Numbered from the stretch's first letter, positions 18,183 through 26,933 are shown. The stretch is DNA of 64,000 bases from Pseudomonas sp. PDM05 (GCF_014851685.1 NZ_JACVAC010000012.1:62001-126000); one strand, 5' to 3'. Numbers and translations: made by a program. The notes: a model not told the origin generated them from the sequence alone.

Positions 18183-18958
18183 ATCCGGTACTTGGCGATT
18201 GCCAGCTGCACCTTGTCACCCGCGCTCTCGCGCATCAGTTGAATGGTTTTTTCGTTGACCACCGAGGTATTCAGCACCAGACACGTCTGCCCGCTGAAGG
18301 CCTCGGACGAGGAACTGTCCCACTCCAGGAACGGCAGGCCGACCTGCTTGCTCACGCCGAGGGTGCTGTAGGTCACCAGCACCATCGTCACTTCGCCATC
18401 GGTTTGCGCACAGGACGCCAGGCCGAAATCCCCCCCTTGCTGCATGGTGCTGTTGCGCTTGAACAGCTCGAACGACGCTGGCGCCTGTTTCAAGGCCTCC
18501 AGCGCATCCGCCGCCAACTTAGGCAACGCCGCGAACGCCGGCCCGACCAGTGACGTCGAGGCCAGCATCGCCGCGATCATATTCAATGCCGCCAGTTGCA
18601 CCGTCAGGCCCTTGCCGCTGCTGGAAACCCGCTCAAAGCTGCTACGCAACGGCAGCCAGCCCAAGCTGATCATCACCTTGATAAATTCGTCGTACCAGCC
18701 CTCGGTGCCGCGCTGGACCTTCAACACATCGCTGACGTAACTGCTGGCCAGCAAATAGCTTTTGCGGATGTACTCACGATTCAACGCCGACATGCCCTCG
18801 ACGAACGAAATCACGCCGTTGTTCACCACCGCCGCATTGCAGTCATCCGCCGTATCCACCGGCAGCGCGGCATTCAATCCCGAAGCCCCCGGCAGCTTGT
18901 AGGCGGCGATCAATTTACGCCTCTTGGTACTGTTGATCCTTCTTTGATGTCGCTCCAT
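18179..18958 (-). CDS. Hypothetical protein, family not recognised
   Basis: A 259-residue protein I do not recognise. The start MERHQRRIN (18958) is favoured because GGAG lies eight bases upstream; the open frame itself continues to 19240 without a better site. The N-terminus is basic (KRRKLIAAYK), and no signal peptide is present. A hydrophobic, alanine-rich stretch lies near the middle (LAALNMIAAMLASTSLVGPA), then a C-terminal half with two cysteines and a beta-strand-like pattern ending AIAKYRI. The coding signal is clear from frame length and codon bias. The gene is convergent with the MarC gene, with the two stops overlapping, and lies downstream of the cob operon terminator, so it needs its own promoter in 18959-19106. 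No function is proposed. Confidence 0.75.
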   Translation of the reverse strand: MERHQRRINSTKRRKLIAAYKLPGASGLNAALPVDTADDCNAAVVNNGVISFVEGMSALNREYIRKSYLLASSYVSDVLKVQRGTEGWYDEFIKVMISLGWLPLRSSFERVSSSGKGLTVQLAALNMIAAMLASTSLVGPAFAALPKLAADALEALKQAPASFELFKRNSTMQQGGDFGLASCAQTDGEVTMVLVTYSTLGVSKQVGLPFLEWDSSSSEAFSGQTCLVLNTSVVNEKTIQLMRESAGDKVQLAIAKYRI

Positions 18959-19106
18959 TTCCAGTTCTCCACAAACACCCCACATGGGGCTTACCTGCAC
19001 ACTAGTCCAGCGGCTGGCGGGCTTGCCAGGCGACAAACATGCCTTGGCCGGGCGCGTTAGCCCCCAGCGTCCAGCAACCGCGCGGGCCTTGCGGATTTCA
19101 GCGCGC

Positions 19107-19136
19107 AAAAAAAGAAAAAGCCCCGGACAACCGCAG
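19107..19136 (-). terminator. Probable terminator of the cobGHIJ operon
   Basis: Read on the minus strand, CCTGCGG-TTGT-CCGGGG forms a stem with one bulge and one G-T pair, followed by CTTTTTCTTTTTTT. It lies about 50 bases after the cobJ stop. The rest of 18959-19184 shows no gene. Confidence 0.65.
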
Positions 19137-19184
19137 GTAAATCCCTGGGTCATTCGGAGCTTTCGGGCAGCCACGAGGCTGTTT

Positions 19185-20822
19185 TCAGGACAGGGGTTTT
19201 TCGCCGTACCAGCGTGGCGTGTACACCCACTCACCACCACCGGCGCGCGGGAACGCGCAGGTGGTGGACGAGCCGATCAACACCATGGTGCGCATGTCCA
19301 CTTGCTCGGGCGTGAGCTGCCCCAGGGTGGTGACGCGCAAGGTCTGGCCCGGCCGACCGATGTCGCGGCCCAGCACCACCGGGGTTTGCGGCGTGCGGTG
19401 CAGCGCGACGATTTGCAGGGCACGCCCCAGTTGCCACGGCCGCGAGCGCGAGATCGGGTTGTAGAACGCCAGGGCAAGATCGGCCTGGGACGCGAGGTCC
19501 AGGCGCTTTTCGATGATTGCCCAAGGCTTGAGGTTGTCCGACAGCGACATCACGCAGAAGTCGTGCCCCAACGGCGCACCCGCCTGGGCGGCGGTGGCCA
19601 GCGAAGCCGAGACGCCCGGCAGGATCTGCAGGTCGACCTGATGCCACGCCGGATCGCTGGACTCGTGCAGCGCCTCGATCACCGCCGCTGCCATGGCGAA
19701 CACGCCCGGGTCGCCGGACGACACCACCACCACCGAACGGCCTTGCGCGGCCAGCTCGAATGCGTGGCGCGCGCGCTGCATTTCTTCGCGGTTATCGGTG
19801 CAGTGCTGCACCTGGTCGTCACGGAACGGCCCGGCCATGCGCACGTAGGTTTCGTAACCCAGCACATCGGTGCAGCGTGCCAATTCGGCCTTCACCGCCG
19901 GCACCATCAATTCAGCCGCGCCAGGCCCCAGGCCGATCACGGCCAGACGCCCGCGCACACGCCCTACCTGGGACAGGTCCAACGGTTGCTCGGCAACGGT
20001 GATCACGATGTCGGCGTCCTGGCTGACGCAGGCAAAACGCAGCGGCACCCCCAGTGCCGCCGCGGCTTCATGCAACGACGCCTCGGCCATCTGCGTATCA
20101 CTGGCCAACAGGCACGCCAGGGATTGCACGGCGATGCCCGCCTCACACAACGCCGTGCGCACACGCTCGGCCAGTTGCGCGCCGGGCTTGCAGGTCACGC
20201 TGACGTTCTTCGGATAGATCAGCAGTTCGTTGGCCGCAGGCGTGCGCTCGGCACTGCCCACGTGAATCGCCAACTGCGCCTGCTGGTCCTGGCGCAGGTT
20301 GGCTTGATCCAACCACGGCGCCGCGCCTTCGATGCGCACGCTTGCGCCCGCCAACAGGTCCGAGACAAAGCGCTTGCCCAGCTCCAGGTCGGCCAGCTCA
20401 TAACCACTGGGAGGATTGAGCAGGCAGGTGCCGAAACGCAACTCGCCGCTGGTGGTGATCGCCGCAGCCACGTTCAACGCTGCCGCGATGTCCCGCGCCA
20501 TGACGTTCACACCGCCCAGGCCACCGAGCAGCGGCACCACGGCGCTGCCGTCTTCGGCCACGGCCAGCACGGCGGGCTCTTCGCCTTTCTCCAGCAGCAG
20601 CGGCGCCAGGGTGCGGATCACGATACCGGCGGCACACAGCGCAATCAGCGGCGTGCCTTGTTGGTACAAGTGCCGCAGGGTCGTGCCGAACTCGCTGTAG
20701 GTCTGGTCCGCGCCTTCAACCCGTGCGGCCAAGCCGTGGATCAATGCGCCCGGGTAAACCTGCTGAATCTTGCGCGCAGTGGCCAGGCTGCCCTGGCCCA
20801 GAATGACAATCGCCGGCGTCAT
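19185..20822 (-). CDS. cobJ: CbiG-CobJ fusion: cobalamin biosynthesis / precorrin-3B C17-methyltransferase
   Basis: The C-terminal half is CobJ, which methylates C17 of precorrin-3B and drives ring contraction in aerobic B12 synthesis. The N-terminal half is CbiG/CobE-like. The total is 545 residues. The CbiG part shows GTPLIALCAAGIVIRTLAPLL and a central LGGLGGVNVMARDIA, with a CobE-like C-terminal portion (LLIYPKNVSVTCKPG). The methyltransferase starts near 290 with RLAVIGLGPGAAELM and shows VVVVSSGDPGVFAM and LALAFYNPISRSRPWQL. The ATG at 20822 shares one base with the cobI stop (TGATG), so translation is coupled. Such a fusion is usual in Pseudomonas. A hydrolytic role for the CbiG half is not established in aerobic pathways. 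Confidence 0.93.
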   Translation of the reverse strand: MTPAIVILGQGSLATARKIQQVYPGALIHGLAARVEGADQTYSEFGTTLRHLYQQGTPLIALCAAGIVIRTLAPLLLEKGEEPAVLAVAEDGSAVVPLLGGLGGVNVMARDIAAALNVAAAITTSGELRFGTCLLNPPSGYELADLELGKRFVSDLLAGASVRIEGAAPWLDQANLRQDQQAQLAIHVGSAERTPAANELLIYPKNVSVTCKPGAQLAERVRTALCEAGIAVQSLACLLASDTQMAEASLHEAAAALGVPLRFACVSQDADIVITVAEQPLDLSQVGRVRGRLAVIGLGPGAAELMVPAVKAELARCTDVLGYETYVRMAGPFRDDQVQHCTDNREEMQRARHAFELAAQGRSVVVVSSGDPGVFAMAAAVIEALHESSDPAWHQVDLQILPGVSASLATAAQAGAPLGHDFCVMSLSDNLKPWAIIEKRLDLASQADLALAFYNPISRSRPWQLGRALQIVALHRTPQTPVVLGRDIGRPGQTLRVTTLGQLTPEQVDMRTMVLIGSSTTCAFPRAGGGEWVYTPRWYGEKPLS

Positions 20823-21553
20823 CAACCTTGCCACCGTTCACCGGGCACGATGATCAGCGAAAAGTACGGCGACGACGACGGATCCACCTGATCCAGCGCC
20901 ACGATCTTCTGATTCGCCATGGTGGCGCGTTCCACATACAACGCGCGCCCGGCCAGGCCGAGTTCTTCCAGCACCTGGCGTACCTTGGGGAAGTTGCGGC
21001 CCAGCTTCATGATCACCGCCGCGTCGGCATCGGCCAGGCGGCGCTTGAGATCGTCATGGGGCAACACGCCGGAAAGCACCGACAGGCTCTGGTTGCGATA
21101 CACCAGCGGCGCGCCCAGCACCGAGGCGCCGCCGAGCATCGAGCACACGCCGGGAATCACTTGCGCTTCATAACGTTCGGCCAGGCGGTCGTGCAGGTAC
21201 ATGTAGGAGCCATAGAAGAACGGATCGCCTTCACAGATCACCGCCACATCGCGGCCGGCGTCCAGGTGCGCGGCCACATCGACACTGGCCGCGTCGTAGA
21301 AATCGCTGATCACTTGCTCGTATGACATCGGCGCCGGCAAGGCTTCGGTGGTCACCGGGTACACCAGCGGCATCAGGGTCTGCTGCGGCACCAAGTGATC
21401 CTCGATGATGCCGAACGCGTTGCCCTTCTTGCCCTTGGCCACGAAGTACGCCACCACCGGCGACTCACGCAGCAGGCGCAGGGCCTTGAGGGTGATCAGT
21501 TCCGGGTCGCCGGGGCCTACGCCCAGGCCGATCAACCGTCCGCGAGCCTGCAT
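20822..21553 (-). CDS. cobI: Precorrin-2 C20-methyltransferase
   Basis: CobI methylates C20 of precorrin-2 with S-adenosylmethionine, giving precorrin-3A. The 243-residue length is normal. The N-terminus GRLIGLGVGPGDPELITLKA is the SAM-binding tetrapyrrole methylase signature. VAVICEGDPFFYGSYMYL is the second motif, and VIPGVCSMLGGAS the third. It overlaps cobH upstream and cobJ downstream by one base each, so the four genes cobG-H-I-J are one tightly coupled operon on the minus strand. Confidence 0.96.
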   Translation of the reverse strand: MQARGRLIGLGVGPGDPELITLKALRLLRESPVVAYFVAKGKKGNAFGIIEDHLVPQQTLMPLVYPVTTEALPAPMSYEQVISDFYDAASVDVAAHLDAGRDVAVICEGDPFFYGSYMYLHDRLAERYEAQVIPGVCSMLGGASVLGAPLVYRNQSLSVLSGVLPHDDLKRRLADADAAVIMKLGRNFPKVRQVLEELGLAGRALYVERATMANQKIVALDQVDPSSSPYFSLIIVPGERWQG

Positions 21554-22179
21554 TATTCGACCTCCGTGGCCAGGGCATTCACCGCGGCGGCTGCCATGGC
21601 ACTGCCGCCCAGGCGGCCCTGCATGATCACGAACGGCACGCCACGGCTATCGGCGGCGAGCATCGCCTTGGATTCGGCGGCGCCGACAAAGCCCACCGGG
21701 AAGCCGAGGATCAGTGCCGGTTTCGGTGCGCCGGCATCCAGCATTTCCAGCAGATAGAACAACGCGGTCGGCGCGTTGCCGATCACCACCACGCTGCCTT
21801 CCAGGTGTGGGCGCCACAGTTCCAGCGCCGCAGCGGAACGCGTGTTGCCCAGCTCCCGCGCCAGCTCCGGCACACTGTCGTCGCGCAAGGTGCAGATCAC
21901 CGCGTTGTTGGCCGGCAGGCGCGTACGGGTCACGCCTTCGGAAACCATCCGCGCATCGCACAGAATCGGCGCGCCGGCCGCCAGCGCATCGCGCCCGGCC
22001 TTGCCCGCGCCTTCGGAGAATTGCAGGCCGTCGACGGCGTCGACCATGCCGCAGGCATGAATCACCCGCACCGCGAGTTTTTCCAGGTCGGCCGGGATGC
22101 GCTCCAACTTGGCTTCCGCGCGAATAATGGCGAAGGAGTTGCGATAGATCTCCTGACCGTCGCGGATGTAATCAATCAT
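21553..22179 (-). CDS. cobH: Precorrin-8X methylmutase
   Basis: CobH moves a methyl group from C11 to C12 of precorrin-8X, giving hydrogenobyrinic acid. The 208-residue protein begins MIDYIRDGQEIYRNSF, typical of the family. The catalytic histidine is in VIHACGMVDAV. PILCDARMVSEGVTRTRLP and IGNAPTALFYLLE follow, and the end holds PVGFVGAAESK. ATG 22179 lies inside the last codons of cobG (8-base overlap), and the longer frame upstream to 22275 would add residues unlike the family. This step needs no cofactor. Confidence 0.96.
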   Translation of the reverse strand: MIDYIRDGQEIYRNSFAIIRAEAKLERIPADLEKLAVRVIHACGMVDAVDGLQFSEGAGKAGRDALAAGAPILCDARMVSEGVTRTRLPANNAVICTLRDDSVPELARELGNTRSAAALELWRPHLEGSVVVIGNAPTALFYLLEMLDAGAPKPALILGFPVGFVGAAESKAMLAADSRGVPFVIMQGRLGGSAMAAAAVNALATEVE

Positions 22180-23461
22180 CGGTGTTGCTCCGTGGGCGGG
22201 CGCGCAGCAAGGCACCCGTCGCTTCAATAGAAAGGGCGTGCGCGTGCAGCCGGCCGAAACCCGGGTGGGCTGCATCGCGAAAATAGAGGTCGTAGTGGCC
22301 GGGGCTTACCGCCAGCAAGGTCACCGGCGCGATGTGCGCGGCGGCGCAGGAACGCGGGCAGCCGGACAAGTGCACGCCGTGCCCTGGGTGCAGGGCGGCG
22401 AGTTGCACGGCGTCGGCCTTGGTATCGGCCAGGGCCTTGGCGCAACCGCTGGAGCCGGTGCAGGCGGTCATGTGCGCCAGGGTCTGGTCGACTGAGCAGA
22501 GGAAGCCCAGTTGCGCCAGGCGTTCGGTCACGGCATGGGGTTTTTCGGCGCCGGGCAGCAGCACGCCTTGCCAAGGGGTGAAGCGCAAGGTGCCGTCGCC
22601 GTGCTCGCTGGCCAGTTGCGCGGCGCCTTTGAGCATCGTCGAATCCAGGCGCCCCAAGGGCGCGATGGCGGCGACATAGAATTGATTTTTTTGCACCTGT
22701 GGATAAGTCCCCAGGTGCAATAACGCGCCGCTGGGCGGGCGTTTGAAGCCATCCGCTGGCAGCAGCGGCAGGCCGAGGTGGCTCAATAACTTATCCACAG
22801 CCAGATGGCGCATGCGGGTTTGCGCCGGGGTCGCCAGGTCGAGAAAGGCTTCCAGCACCGCCACCACCAGCGCATGACCCTGCTCCAACGGCACGGCGGC
22901 CACCGGCGCATCGAGCCCCGGGCAACCGGCCAGGCCGAACGCGAGGAGAGTCTGACCATCGCGCACGAACGCCGACAGCCACAGGTCATGATGATGTTCG
23001 AGCATCGCCAGGTCCTCGCCGCCATCCAGTTGCACGGCGAACTTGGCCGACAACTCGTGGAAACGCGGGTGGCTTTGCAGGGTGTTCAGGATCTGCCCGG
23101 CCAGCGGGCGCGTGTCGAACAGCATCTGCGGGTCGATCCCGGCGCTGGGGCTGAGCATCAGGTTGCGCACGTCGTCGCCAGCGGCGTTGTTGGGGCCGAG
23201 GTCGGCGGCCAACAGCATCGCGATCAAGGCCCCCTCTTCGGTGCCGATCCCGCGGATCTGCAGGTTGGCGCGATTGGTCGCCTCGATCACCCCGCCTGCA
23301 TAGGTCTGGGCGGCGTCCGCCACCGCATGGGCCTGGGCGGTGGTGATCGAACCGCCGACCAGTTTGATCCGGCAAATACCGCCATCCAACGCCTGGACAA
23401 TACGCAGCAACCCCGGACAAGCCGAGGGGCGCAAGGTATTCACAGCGGGCGTTGGTTTCAC
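22172..23461 (-). CDS. cobG: Precorrin-3B synthase (CobG)
   Basis: CobG is an oxygen-dependent Fe-S and mononuclear iron protein that hydroxylates precorrin-3A and forms the lactone needed for ring contraction. This marks the pathway here as the aerobic route. The protein belongs to the nitrite/sulfite reductase family with duplicated half-domains. The 4Fe-4S ligands are in CTGSSGCAKAL and GCPRSCAAAH near the C-terminus. A GTG at 23461 (MKPTPAVNTLRPSACPG) is proposed as start, giving 429 residues; the frame stays open to an ATG at 23518, so the start is uncertain. It is the first gene of the cobGHIJ operon and divergent from cobL. Confidence 0.9.
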   Translation of the reverse strand: MKPTPAVNTLRPSACPGLLRIVQALDGGICRIKLVGGSITTAQAHAVADAAQTYAGGVIEATNRANLQIRGIGTEEGALIAMLLAADLGPNNAAGDDVRNLMLSPSAGIDPQMLFDTRPLAGQILNTLQSHPRFHELSAKFAVQLDGGEDLAMLEHHHDLWLSAFVRDGQTLLAFGLAGCPGLDAPVAAVPLEQGHALVVAVLEAFLDLATPAQTRMRHLAVDKLLSHLGLPLLPADGFKRPPSGALLHLGTYPQVQKNQFYVAAIAPLGRLDSTMLKGAAQLASEHGDGTLRFTPWQGVLLPGAEKPHAVTERLAQLGFLCSVDQTLAHMTACTGSSGCAKALADTKADAVQLAALHPGHGVHLSGCPRSCAAAHIAPVTLLAVSPGHYDLYFRDAAHPGFGRLHAHALSIEATGALLRARPRSNTDD

Positions 23462-23556
23462 GGGGCTTCCGGTTGACGGGTAAAGGCGCGGTATTATGCC
23501 TGCTTTGTCCGGCAGCATGAAAAGCCTGCCCGTCGGATGTCGCTCAAGGAATTTTT
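23462..23556. promoter_or_regulatory. Divergent promoter region between cobG and cobL
   Basis: About 95 bp separate the two start codons and must hold promoters in both directions. An AT-rich box reading CATAAT on the minus strand (near 23494) is a plausible -10 for cobG. No convincing cobalamin riboswitch is visible: the space is too short and the B12 box is absent. Confidence 0.4.
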
Positions 23557-24762
23557 ATGTCGCCCTGGCTGACGGTTGTAGGCATCGGTGAAGACGGCTT
23601 CAAGGGGCTGGGCAGGAATGCCCGGCATGCCCTGTTGCACGCTTCGCGGATTATAGGCGGCCAACGCCAGTTGGACCTGTTGCCGGTGTGTATTCGTGGT
23701 GCGCGCGAGGTGTGGCCCAGCCCGTTTTCCCTGGAGCCGGTACTGGCCCGGCGCGGTACGCCGGTGTGCGTGCTGGCCAGCGGTGATCCGATGCTCTATG
23801 GCGTTGGCGCGAGCCTGGCGCGGCAGGTGGCGGCGGATGAACTGCTGGTCCTGCCGGCACCGTCGTCGGTGTCCCTGGCCGCAGCGCGGTTGGGCTGGCC
23901 GTTGCAAGAGGTGGTGACGCTGTCCGTGGTGGCCCGGCCGTTGGCGGCACTGCATGCACATCTGGCCAGTGGCATGCGGTTGTTGGTGTTGAGCAATGAC
24001 GGCAGTAGCCCGGCGTTGATCGCCGCGTTATTGGCCGAGTCGGGATTCGGACCGAGCCGTGTGAGCGTGTTTGAACACTTGGGCGGCGCGGGTGAGCGGC
24101 GTCTCGATGGGTTGGCTGCGGATTGGCAACATACTGGAATCGCCGATTTGAACCTGGTTGCCATCGAGTGCCTGGCCTCTGGCGAAACACCCCGCCTGTC
24201 ACGCTTGGCAGGCCTGCCGGATTCGGCGTTCAAACACGACGGCCAACTGACCAAGCGCGATGTGCGTGCCATGACCCTGGCCCGCCTCGCACCGATGCCC
24301 GGCGAATTGCTGTGGGACGTGGGCGCGGGCAGCGGTTCCATCGGGATTGAATGGATGCGCACCCATCCCAGCTGCCGAGCCCTGGCGATTGAAGCCGACG
24401 AGGGCCGCCAAGGCCTGATCGAACACAACCGCGACGCCCTCGGCGTGCCCGGCCTGCAACTGATCCGCGGCAAGGCCCCGGACGCGCTGCACGGCCTGCA
24501 AGCGCCGGATGCAATCTTCATCGGCGGTGGCGTCACCCGCGACGGCGTGCTCGACACCTGCTGGCAATACCTGCGGCCGGGCGGGCGCTTGGTCGCCAAC
24601 GCCGTGACCCTGCAAAGCGAAATGACCTTGATGGACTGGCGCGCCCGGCATGGCGGCGAACTGACGCGCATCCACGTGGCCCAGGCGCAGCCGCTGGGGG
24701 ACTTTGATACGTGGCGGCAGGCGTTGCCGATTACGTTGTTGGAAGTGGTCAAGCCGCTATGA
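23557..24762 (+). CDS. cobL: Precorrin-6Y C5,15-methyltransferase (decarboxylating)
   Basis: CobL methylates C5 and C15 of precorrin-6Y and removes the C12 acetate carboxyl. The 401 residues hold two enzymes. An N-terminal CbiE-like domain (about 1-200) opens WLTVVGIGEDGFKGLG and contains CVLASGDPMLYGVG. A C-terminal CbiT-like domain follows with the SAM site LLWDVGAGSGSIGIEWMR and the family stretch DAIFIGGGVTRDGVL. The start ATG 23557 is preceded by AAGGAA. It overlaps cobK by four bases (ATGA). The pair is divergent from cobGHIJ but serves the same pathway. Confidence 0.95.
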   Translation: MSPWLTVVGIGEDGFKGLGRNARHALLHASRIIGGQRQLDLLPVCIRGAREVWPSPFSLEPVLARRGTPVCVLASGDPMLYGVGASLARQVAADELLVLPAPSSVSLAAARLGWPLQEVVTLSVVARPLAALHAHLASGMRLLVLSNDGSSPALIAALLAESGFGPSRVSVFEHLGGAGERRLDGLAADWQHTGIADLNLVAIECLASGETPRLSRLAGLPDSAFKHDGQLTKRDVRAMTLARLAPMPGELLWDVGAGSGSIGIEWMRTHPSCRALAIEADEGRQGLIEHNRDALGVPGLQLIRGKAPDALHGLQAPDAIFIGGGVTRDGVLDTCWQYLRPGGRLVANAVTLQSEMTLMDWRARHGGELTRIHVAQAQPLGDFDTWRQALPITLLEVVKPL

Positions 24763-25478
24763 AGCGCATCCTGCTACTGGGCGGCGTGACGGAAGCCCTG
24801 GCCATCGCCCGCACATTGGGCCCGGAACATATCTACAGCCTGGCCGGCGTTGGGCGCGTGCCGACCGATCTGACCTGCCAAGTGCGGGTCGGCGGTTATG
24901 GTGGCGCCGAGGGCTTGGCGCGGTTTGTCCGGGATGAGGGCATTAGCCTGATTCTCGACGCAACCCACCCGTATGCGGCACAGATCAGCCGCAATGCTGC
25001 CGAGGCCGCGCAGTTGAGCGGCGTGCCATGCTGGGCACTGCGCCGCCCGGCGTGGCAGCCGCAGGCGGGGGATGATTGGCGGGAGGTCAGTGATTGGGCC
25101 GCCTTGATAGAAGCGTTGAAACCATTCAAGCGCCCGCTGTTCACCTTGGGACGCGAGCCGTTACAGCACCTTGATGAAATCCCGCCGGAGCAGTTCTGGA
25201 CGCTGCGGGCACTGGACGTGTACCCGGGGAATGAACGCTGTGAAGTGATCGGCGCACGCGGGCCGTTCTTGATCGAGGATGAGCGGTTGTTGTTTGAGCG
25301 GCGTGGGATTGATGTGCTGATCAGCAAGAACAGCGGCAGCATGGCGACGGAACCGAAGCTGGAAGTGGCGCGGGCGCTTGGGGTGCCGGTGTTGGTGTTG
25401 AAGCGGCCGGTGTTGGCGGCGGTGGATCGAGAATTCACCACCGTGCCTGCGCTACTACAGGCAATCACCACTCTCTAA
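24759..25478 (+). CDS. cobK: Precorrin-6A reductase
   Basis: CobK reduces precorrin-6A to precorrin-6Y (or the cobalt form) with NADPH. The 239-residue protein starts MKRILLLGGVTEALAIARTL, the nucleotide-binding motif of the family. LILDATHPYAAQIS is the CobK signature, and SKNSGSMATEPKLE is the C-terminal motif. The start overlaps the cobL stop (ATGA), so the two proteins are translationally coupled. Downstream lie two nearly identical REPINs that may end or trim this transcript. Confidence 0.95.
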   Translation: MKRILLLGGVTEALAIARTLGPEHIYSLAGVGRVPTDLTCQVRVGGYGGAEGLARFVRDEGISLILDATHPYAAQISRNAAEAAQLSGVPCWALRRPAWQPQAGDDWREVSDWAALIEALKPFKRPLFTLGREPLQHLDEIPPEQFWTLRALDVYPGNERCEVIGARGPFLIEDERLLFERRGIDVLISKNSGSMATEPKLEVARALGVPVLVLKRPVLAAVDREFTTVPALLQAITTL

Positions 25479-25493
25479 ACACCACAAATCCCC

Positions 25494-25583
25494 TGTGGGA
25501 GCGGGCTTGCTCGCGAAGGCTGTGTATCAGTCACCACATGTATTGGCTGACACTCCGCTTTCGCGAGCAAGCCCGCTCCCACA
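25494..25583. repeat. REPIN copy 1 downstream of cobK
   Basis: A complete inverted REP pair starting 15 bases after cobK, with the inner sequence GGCTGTGTATCAGTCACC. It nearly matches the copy at 25752 through its whole length, including the loop. The stretch 25584-25751 between the copies shows no gene. Confidence 0.92.
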
Positions 25584-25751
25584 TTTGGACGGTGTTGTCA
25601 GGCGCCTTAATGCTTGCGGGCCGCGACGCCCGACCGCTGCGCTTGCAGCGGTGTACGGAGACTAGGGATTGAGTTTCCTAGGGGCAACCTTAAAGGCTTG
25701 TCGGAGATTTCTGTCGAATGACTCCATATTCGAGCCGAACACAATCCAAAA

Positions 25752-25841
25752 TGTGGGAGCGGGCTTGCTCGCGAAGGCTGTGTGTCAGTCACCCCATGTA
25801 TTGGCTGACACTCCGCATTCGCGAGCAAGCCCGCTCCCACA
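25752..25841. repeat. REPIN copy 2 downstream of cobK
   Basis: The same element as at 25494 with about three substitutions (for example TGTGTGTCAG for TGTGTATCAG). Both arms are intact. Such loop identity suggests a recent local duplication. The remaining 25842-25947 holds nothing I recognise. Confidence 0.92.
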
Positions 25842-25947
25842 TTCAGACCGCGTTGCCCTTGATATCGGCAACCTATCAGTTCCCGTCTATCCTCAACCAC
25901 TGGTACTGCGACACCAAACCACACCACCCTTTTTTACTTATCCCCTA

Positions 25948-25974
25948 CGATCAGGCTAAATACCCGCCTGATCG
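25948..25974. promoter_or_regulatory. Perfect palindrome before the copper-related gene group
   Basis: CGATCAGGC and GCCTGATCG form a perfect nine-base inverted repeat around a nine-base centre, ending 23 bases before the DUF2946 start. It may be an operator, or a hairpin followed by TTTAACC. It is unlike the REP family. Confidence 0.45.
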
Positions 25975-25997
25975 TTTAACCCTACGGATTGTCCGCC

Positions 25998-26393
25998 ATG
26001 GCCCGTCAACGCTTTGCAATCGTCTGGATCGCCTGCTTTGCAGTGCTGTTCAACGCCTTTGCCATGCCGCTGGCCAGCGCGATGCAACAGTCCAAGGACC
26101 CGGCGCAGCAATTGCTGTGGGGCAGTTTCTGTTCCTCCAATGGCGCCAGTCTCAAGACCATCGCCCTGGGCAAGCTGGAGATTCCGGCGCCGCAGCAGGA
26201 CGATCATTCCACCATGCAGCATTGCTGGTGCTGTTCGGGCTCGGCGCCATTGGTGGCGTTGCCGGGGCATGTGCCGCAGTTGTATCTCGCGCAATTCAAC
26301 ACCTCACAAAGCTTGCCGCCGCCCCGGCTGCAAGGCCCGACCCCGCGCCAGCAATGGCCGAGCCTCAACCCGCGCGCCTCTCCAACGGTCTGA
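25998..26393 (+). CDS. DUF2946 protein, probably copper-linked (first of two)
   Basis: A small exported protein of 131 residues. MARQRFAIVWIACFAVLFNA forms a signal peptide or single membrane anchor. The mature part carries HCWCCSG near residue 76, a likely metal-binding cluster, and a proline-rich C-terminus. DUF2946 proteins commonly lie beside PCu(A)C chaperones and TonB copper receptors, as here, but no biochemical role is established that I know of. ATG 25998 is used. A perfect palindrome lies 24 bases upstream, and the PCu(A)C gene starts 46 bases downstream. Confidence 0.8.
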   Translation: MARQRFAIVWIACFAVLFNAFAMPLASAMQQSKDPAQQLLWGSFCSSNGASLKTIALGKLEIPAPQQDDHSTMQHCWCCSGSAPLVALPGHVPQLYLAQFNTSQSLPPPRLQGPTPRQQWPSLNPRASPTV

Positions 26394-26439
26394 TGTCTTC
26401 GCAAGTGAACTGCGTTTAGAACCGTTCTGGAGAACTGCC

Positions 26440-26922
26440 ATGCTCAAATCTTCCCTGCTTCTGGCCGCGTTGTTGCTGCCGGTGTTTAGTGCTGCCAATG
26501 CCGATGACTACAAAACCGGCGACCTCGTGGTCAGCGAACCCTGGTCCCAGGAGTTGCCGCCGAATGCGCCCACCGTCGCGGCGTACTTTGTGATTCATAA
26601 CACCGGGGAAACGCCGGACCGCCTGCTCAGTGTCGAGACGCCGGTAGCCGACAAAGCCGAGCTGCACGAGCACGTCATGCAGGGCGACCTGATGAAGATG
26701 CAGCAAGTGCCTACCGTCGCCGTCCCGGCCAAGGGCGACCTGACCTTCGCGCCCATGGCGTATCACGTGATGCTGCTGGGCCTCAAAGACCGCAGCCTGC
26801 TGGCCAACGGCAAGCACTTCCCGCTGACCCTGACCTTCGAAAAAGCCGGCAAGGTCGAGGTGCAAGTGTCGGTGCAGAAGATGCCGCCGATGGCCGGCCA
26901 CGAGCATAAACACGCCCAATAG
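26440..26922 (+). CDS. Periplasmic copper chaperone PCu(A)C
   Basis: This 160-residue exported protein should bind Cu(I) in the periplasm and pass it to partners such as cytochrome oxidase assembly or uptake proteins. A signal peptide (MLKSSLLLAALLLPVFSAANA) precedes the cupredoxin-like domain. The metal ligands follow the H(M)X10MX21HXM pattern: HEHVM near 75, KM a dozen residues later, and YHVM near 110. The His-rich tail GHEHKHAQ may add binding. ATG 26440 has GGAG nine bases upstream. The gene sits between two DUF2946 genes in a copper-handling group. Confidence 0.9.
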   Translation: MLKSSLLLAALLLPVFSAANADDYKTGDLVVSEPWSQELPPNAPTVAAYFVIHNTGETPDRLLSVETPVADKAELHEHVMQGDLMKMQQVPTVAVPAKGDLTFAPMAYHVMLLGLKDRSLLANGKHFPLTLTFEKAGKVEVQVSVQKMPPMAGHEHKHAQ

Positions 26923-26933
26923 GCCAACACTCG

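Noticed and set aside
18984..20891. Long plus-strand frame opposite cobJ
   Set aside because: It covers the cobJ coding strand in antisense and shows Arg/His/Gln-rich shadow composition without known motifs.
23462..23556. Cobalamin riboswitch before cobG or cobL
   Set aside because: Only about 95 bp between divergent starts and no B12-box sequence; I saw none elsewhere in the cob or TonB leaders.
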